The notes under the pieces: model-generated
Seen by the model: the letters and a program-made list of their open reading frames with translations, nothing else
Databases searched by the model: none
Told to the model about the DNA's origin: nothing
Made by a program: the position numbers and the translations under genes
NCBI RefSeq assembly: GCF_036588685.1
Contig: NC_086384.1
Span: 50,485,973-50,549,972, forward strand
Direction of reading: 5' to 3'
Source of the DNA: Mytilus trossulus
Taxonomy: Eukaryota > Mollusca > Bivalvia > Mytilida > Mytilidae
DNA: 64,000 nt
Shown: one piece after another, positions 59,319-64,000 of the stretch
How positions within the stretch are numbered: position 1 is the stretch's first letter
How the letters are laid out: every line of letters starts with the position of its first letter

Positions 59319-61566
59319 AGCTCACCTGGCCCGAAGGGCCAAGTGAGCTTTTCTCATCACTTGCAAAAATCTTCTCCTCTGAAACTACTGGGCCAAATCA
59401 AACCAAACTTGGCCACAATCATCATTGGGGTATCTAGTTTAAAAAATGTGTGGCGTGACCCGGTCAACCAACCAAGATGGCCGCCACGGCTAAAAATAGA
59501 ACATAGGGGTAAAATGCAGTTTTTGGCTTATAACTCAAAAACCAAAGCATTTAGAGCAAATCTGACATGGGGGTAAAAATGTTTATCAGGTCAAGATCTA
59601 TCAGCCCTGAAATTTTCAGATGAATCGGTCAATTGGTTGTTGGGTTGCTGCCCCTGAATTGGTAATTTTGAAAAAAATTTGCTGTTTTTGGTTATTATCT
59701 TGAATATTATTATAGTTAGAGATAAACTGTAAACAGCAATAATGTTCAGCAAAGTAAGATCTACAAATAAGTCAACATGACCAAAATGGTCAGTTGACCC
59801 GTTTAGGAGTTATTGCCCTTTATAGTCAATTTTTAACCATTTTTCGTTAATTAAAGTAATCTTTTACAAAAATCTTCTCCTCTGAAACTACTTGGCCAAA
59901 TTAATCCAAACTTTGCCACAATCATCTTTGGGGTATCTAGTTTAAAAAATGTGTGGCGTGACCTGGTCAACCAACCAAGATGGCCGCCACGGCTAAAAAT
60001 AGAACAAAGGGGTAAAATGCAGTTTTTGGCTTATAACTCAAAAACCAAAGCATTTTGAGGAAATCTGACTGGGATAAAATGTTTATCAGGTCAAGATCTA
60101 TCTGCCCTAAAATTTTCAGATGAATCGGTCAATCGGTTGTTGGGTTGCTGCCCCTGAATTGGTAATTTTGAGGAAATTTTGCTGTTTTTGGTTATTATCT
60201 TGAATATTATTATAGATAGAGATAAACTGTAAACAGCAATAATGTTCAGCAAAGTAAGATCTACAAATAAGTCAACATGACCAAAATGGTCAGTTGACCC
60301 GTTTAGGAGTTATTGCCCTTTATAGTCAATTTTTAACCATTTTTCGTAAATTAAAGTAATCTTTTACAAAAATCTTCTCCTCTGAAACTACTTGGCCAAA
60401 TTAATCCAAACTTGGCCACAATCATCATTGGGGTATCTAGTTTAAAAAATGTGTGGCGTGACCTGGTCAACCAACCAAGATGGCCGCCACCGCTAAAAAT
60501 AGAACATAGGGGTAAAATGCAGTTTTTGGCTTATAACTCAAAAACCAAAGCATTTTGAGGAAATCTGACATGGTATAAAAATGTTTATCAGGTCAAGAAC
60601 TATCTGCCCTGAAATTTTCAGATGAATCGGTCAATCGGTTGTTGGGTTGCTGCCCCTGAATTTGTAATTTTGAGGAAATTTTGCTGTTTTTGGTTATTAT
60701 CTTGAATATTATTATAGATAGAGATAAATTGTAAACAGCAATAATGTTCAGCAAAGTAATTAGATCTACAAATAAGTCAACATGACCAAAATGGTCAGTT
60801 GACCCCTTTAGGAGTTATTGCCCTATATAGTCAATCTTTAACCATTTTTTCATAAATCTAAGTAATCTTTTACAAAATCTCCACTGAAACTACTAGGCCA
60901 CAATCATCAGATCATCTTTGGGGTATCTAGTTTGAAAAATGTGTCCGATGACCTGGCCATTCAACCAAGATGGCCGCCACGGCTAAAAATAGAACATAGG
61001 GGTAAAATGCAGTTTTTTGCTTATAACTATGAAACCAAATTTTAAAGCATCTAGAGCAAATCTGACATGAAGTTAAATTGTTAATCAAGTCAATATCTAT
61101 CTGCCCTGAATTTTTCAGATGAATTGGACAACTGGTTGTTGGGTTGCTGCCCTCCAATTGGTAATTTTTAAAGAAATTTTGCCGTTTTTGGTTATCTTGA
61201 ATACTATTATAGATAGCGATAAACTGTAAACAGCAATAATGTTCAGCAAAGTAAGATCTACAAATAAGTCAACATGACCTAAATGGTCAATTGACCCCTT
61301 AAGGAGTTATTGCCCTTTATAGTCAATTTTTAACAATTTTCATTAATTTGGTAAATTTATGTAAATTTTTACCAAATATAGTTCTCTGTTACTAATGGGC
61401 AAAGTTCATGATAGATATAATTGTAAGAAGCAAAATCGTTCAGTAAAGTAAGAACTTCAAACACATCACCATCACCAAAATACAATTTTGTCATGAATCC
61501 ATTTGTGTCCTGTGTTTAATATGCACATAGACCAAGGTGAGCGACACAGGCTCTTTATAGCCTCTA
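59319..61566 (-). mobile_element. Hairpin-ended tandem-unit element, copy C (about 2.25 kb)
   Basis: Reverse orientation. The hairpin end AGCTCACCTGGCCCGAAGGG is at 59319; the other end, AAGGTGAGCGACACAGGCTC, is at about 61534-61552. Units start AAAAATCTTCTCCTCTGAAA at about 59367, 59868 and 60367, with a degenerate one near 60875, giving about 4.5 units. Adjacent units are very similar, suggesting recent unequal exchange. An open stretch at 59241-59576 is a repeat product. Confidence 0.85.
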
Positions 61567-61589
61567 GTTTCATTTAATGCTAAAAGTGG

Positions 61590-61800
61590 GTCTCTTTGGA
61601 GTCTAAGCGTGACGCAGGATTGACAACTTTTTTGTAAGCGTGACATGTGAAAGTCAAATTATTGTTCTGTGAAAATGGGAAACGAAGTCTAGCGGGAATC
61701 AGGATTTTACAAAAAAATGAGAATTGCTTACGTACGTGGTATACAGGAATCTGACAAAACAGTAAGCGGGATCCGGGAGCAGAACCTCCCAATGAGACCC
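61590..61800 (-). mobile_element. MITE family M, copy 3
   Basis: GGGTCTCTTTGGAGTCTAAG at one end and CCTCCCAATGAGACCCCC at the other; inside, GTAAGCGTGACATGTGAAAG and ACAAAACAGTAAGCGGGATC, the complement of 27675-27905. Confidence 0.75.
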
Positions 61801-61907
61801 CCCTAAAATTGAAATAAAATATGTTTTAACTTGTCGCCAAAAATACTACAAGCATTGACAAGGTGGGGGGAAGCTTTTCCTCCTTATTTCTTGTATTCTG
61901 CTATGAT

Positions 61908-62061
61908 ACAGTCTTCACGCTGAGTGGCAGCCCAGGCTAGTAAAATTGCTCTCTGGTCTGTAAAAATCATATAGATTTACAGGCCAACAGAATCTAACTA
62001 AAAAAATTTAAAAATTGAGCTCTGTGCCTGTAGATTTAATAGTTCATCGTGAAGACTGATA
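61908..62061. repeat. Small inverted repeat (MITE candidate)
   Basis: ACAGTCTTCACGCTGA at 61908 faces TTCATCGTGAAGACTG ending 62061. Inner text TGTAAAAATCATATAGATTT adds partial symmetry. Confidence 0.5.
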
Positions 62062-62179
62062 AAAGAACATTTAACTAGGAATTACTTAAGTAAATATATC
62101 TATAGTTATAAGCACTAGTACAGTCATGACAGTAGATGAAATAATTTTTAATATGTACTGTAACCACAAATTGTTCACT

Positions 62180-63960
62180 AAAAGAGAAGCCTTTTGTGTC
62201 CCTCTCTGCAACGCAGCGTAAATTTAATTTTTATGTAAGGAATTATTGAAACCTCCTTGGAGTATGTGGAGACAGTATAAACTTTTGTATGGATTGTTCA
62301 TTCTGCTAAAATGCTTCAATTACTCATTTTTTATAATTACATTTCTACCATAAATGAGTGAAAGTTACCCCATTATTTTTATTTATTGGACTTAAAAATT
62401 GAAATTTTGTGGAAATGAGAGGTGTAAATTGACCAGAAGAGACCTTTTAAAGGAGACAAAGAGGTTCAATAGTAGTATTTATCTTCTTAACATCATCTTG
62501 TTTATCGATCATATTCAACTGTTTGTAGGCAGATAAGACATGTAAGATAGATATTTGATCACTTATTGGTCTACACTCTATTCTATCTTGATGCGGCTTG
62601 GTTTGGATTTGTCGAAGTAATTTTGCTTGAATTGCTGTACATTTTGTAGATGTCGTCTTTCATTATATATTGTACTAGATTTTTCTCAAACCATTGAACT
62701 GATTATGGCAAAACTTGACAGTAATTAATCCTACATTGTATTGCAGTAAAACATTTATATGTCATATTAAAACATAAATGTCTTGAGTATTTCAAAACAC
62801 CATTATTTTTTATTTAGGAGTTCTATAGAATATTTTGTAATCTTAACATGGTGACTAAACCTTGTACATAGATAAAATGAGGGGAGAAATTTGATTGGTT
62901 ATTTTCCAATGATGGCTATTTTCTTATATGCAATGAAATGTTATGTGTTTTTTTTTCTATAGTACATTTGTTCATGTAGTACTGGACAGGATAAAACTTT
63001 ACTCCTGCCAAGTATTTCTTGATTTGAAATAAATTTTTAAAGATAAATTCTTCACATTTTTAGCTCACCTGGCCTAAAAGGCCAAGTGAGCTTTTCTCAT
63101 CACTTGGCGTGAAGTTGGCATCCATCGTCTGTCATCCGTCGTCGTTAACATTTACAAAAATCTTCTCCTCTGAAACTACTGGGCCAAATTAAACCAAACT
63201 TGGCTACAATCATCATTGGTGTTTTTAGTTTAAAAAATGTGTGGCGTGACCCAACCAACCAACCAAGATGGCCGTCATGGCTAAAAATAGAACATAGGGG
63301 TAAAATGTGGTTTTTGGCTTATAACTCAAAAACTATTTAAAGCATTTAGAGCAAATCTGACTGGGGTAAAATTGTTTATCATGTCAAGATCTTTCTGCCC
63401 TGAAATTTTCAGATGAAACAGACAACCTGTTGTTGGGTTGCTGCCCCTGAATTGGTAATTTTAAGGAAATATTGCTTTTTTTGGTTAGTATCTTGAATAT
63501 TTTTATAGATAGAGATAAACTGTAATCAGCAATATAGTTCGGCAAAGTAAGATTTACAAATCAGTCAACATGACCAAAATAGTCAACTGCCCCCATAAGG
63601 AGTTATTGTCCTTTATAGTCAATTTTTAACAATTTTCATTAAAATTTGTAAATTTTTACTAACATTTTCTACTGAAACTACTGGACCAAGTTCAGTATAG
63701 ATAGAAATAGTTGTAAGCAGCAAGAAAGATCAGTAAAGTAAGATGTACAAACACATCGATCACCATCACCAAAACACAATTTTGTCATGAATCCATCTGC
63801 GTCCTATGTTTAATATTCACATAGACCAAGGTAACAACACAGGCTCTTTAGAGCCTTTAGTTTTGAAAAGTGCCAATATAACAAAGACTAATACCATTAA
63901 CAGGGTAAATCAATGGTGGTATTACACCTTTAAAATAAGGAGGTGAGTAACAGAGTTGGT
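62180..63960. repeat. Right arm of the window-scale inverted homology
   Basis: Reverse complement of the left arm (blocks listed there). It lacks copy A at about 62395 and lacks the left-only block 1425-2180, but carries copy D at 63061-63861 where the left arm is uninterrupted (about 1130). 63961-64000 shows nothing certain. Confidence 0.8.
63061..63861 (-). mobile_element. Hairpin-ended tandem-unit element, copy D (about 0.80 kb)
   Basis: TAGCTCACCTGGCCTAAAAG at the hairpin end, CAACACAGGCTCTTTAGAGC at the other. Only about 1.5 internal units (TTCTCCTCTGAAAC at about 63162 and a diverged TTTTCTACTGAAAC at about 63665). The flanking host sequence TTTTGAAAAGTGCC matches the uninterrupted left arm at about 1113-1126. 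Confidence 0.85.
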
Positions 63961-64000
63961 TAATTTGGTGTGGTGCAATTTTCCAGTAGGGTGAGTTGTC

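Noticed and set aside
59241-59576. 111-codon open frame with a plausible-looking protein
   Set aside because: Almost all of it lies in hairpin-ended element copy C, and the same text is open on the opposite strand in copy B; it is a repeat product.
1-64000. tRNA, rRNA or other structural RNA genes
   Set aside because: None recognised by eye on either strand; a covariance-model scan would be needed to exclude short ones.

Overview
The window looks like animal nuclear DNA from a marine bivalve, most likely a mussel close to Mytilus. It is AT-rich and sparse in genes, genes have splice sites, and there is no operon structure. Several dispersed repeat families look like ones I associate with Mytilus genomic DNA, for example the family with the core ACGAAACGCGCGTCTGGCGT. 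The organism call is inference; no database was searched.

Protein-coding content is limited to four loci. (1) At the left edge (1-787, minus) lies the main exon of a Mab-21/cGAS-like nucleotidyltransferase, running off the window. (2) An intact single-exon Toll-like receptor is at 32515-34980 (minus). (3) A close paralogue, broken by frameshifts, stops and a TTAA-flanked MITE, is at 23936-26917 (plus). The two TLR copies are tail to tail. (4) An F-box/leucine-rich-repeat gene is at 42296-43958 (plus); its F-box and LRR parts are in different frames, joined at an A8 run. Two of the families (cGAS-like and TLR) are innate immune receptors and one supplies ubiquitin-ligase substrate adaptors. 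Nothing shows that they work together.

The rest is mostly mobile and repetitive DNA. 5185-11242 is a 6.06-kb element with about 680-bp inverted ends full of short palindromes and a 6-bp target duplication. 36047-37872 is a 5'-truncated LINE. 38735-40115 is an odd array of CCTAGG modules. 46410-53705 is a decayed YIDD reverse-transcriptase element (probably Penelope-like), split by a hairpin-ended repeat element (47810-49594) and by a Mutator-like element with 10-bp target duplications (49753-53154). 54573-58219 is a hAT-like element with about 200-bp internal repeats. Four copies of one hairpin-ended family (0.80, 1.35, 1.79 and 2.25 kb) differ by whole internal units of about 0.5 kb.

The two ends of the window (about 1030-4000 and 62180-63960) are inverted homologues. 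Each carries an insertion of the same hairpin-ended family where the other has an empty site, which defines that family's ends. Minisatellites (40, 47, 63, 132, 200 and 357 bp periods), foldback elements and fragments of retroelement 3' ends fill much of the remainder.
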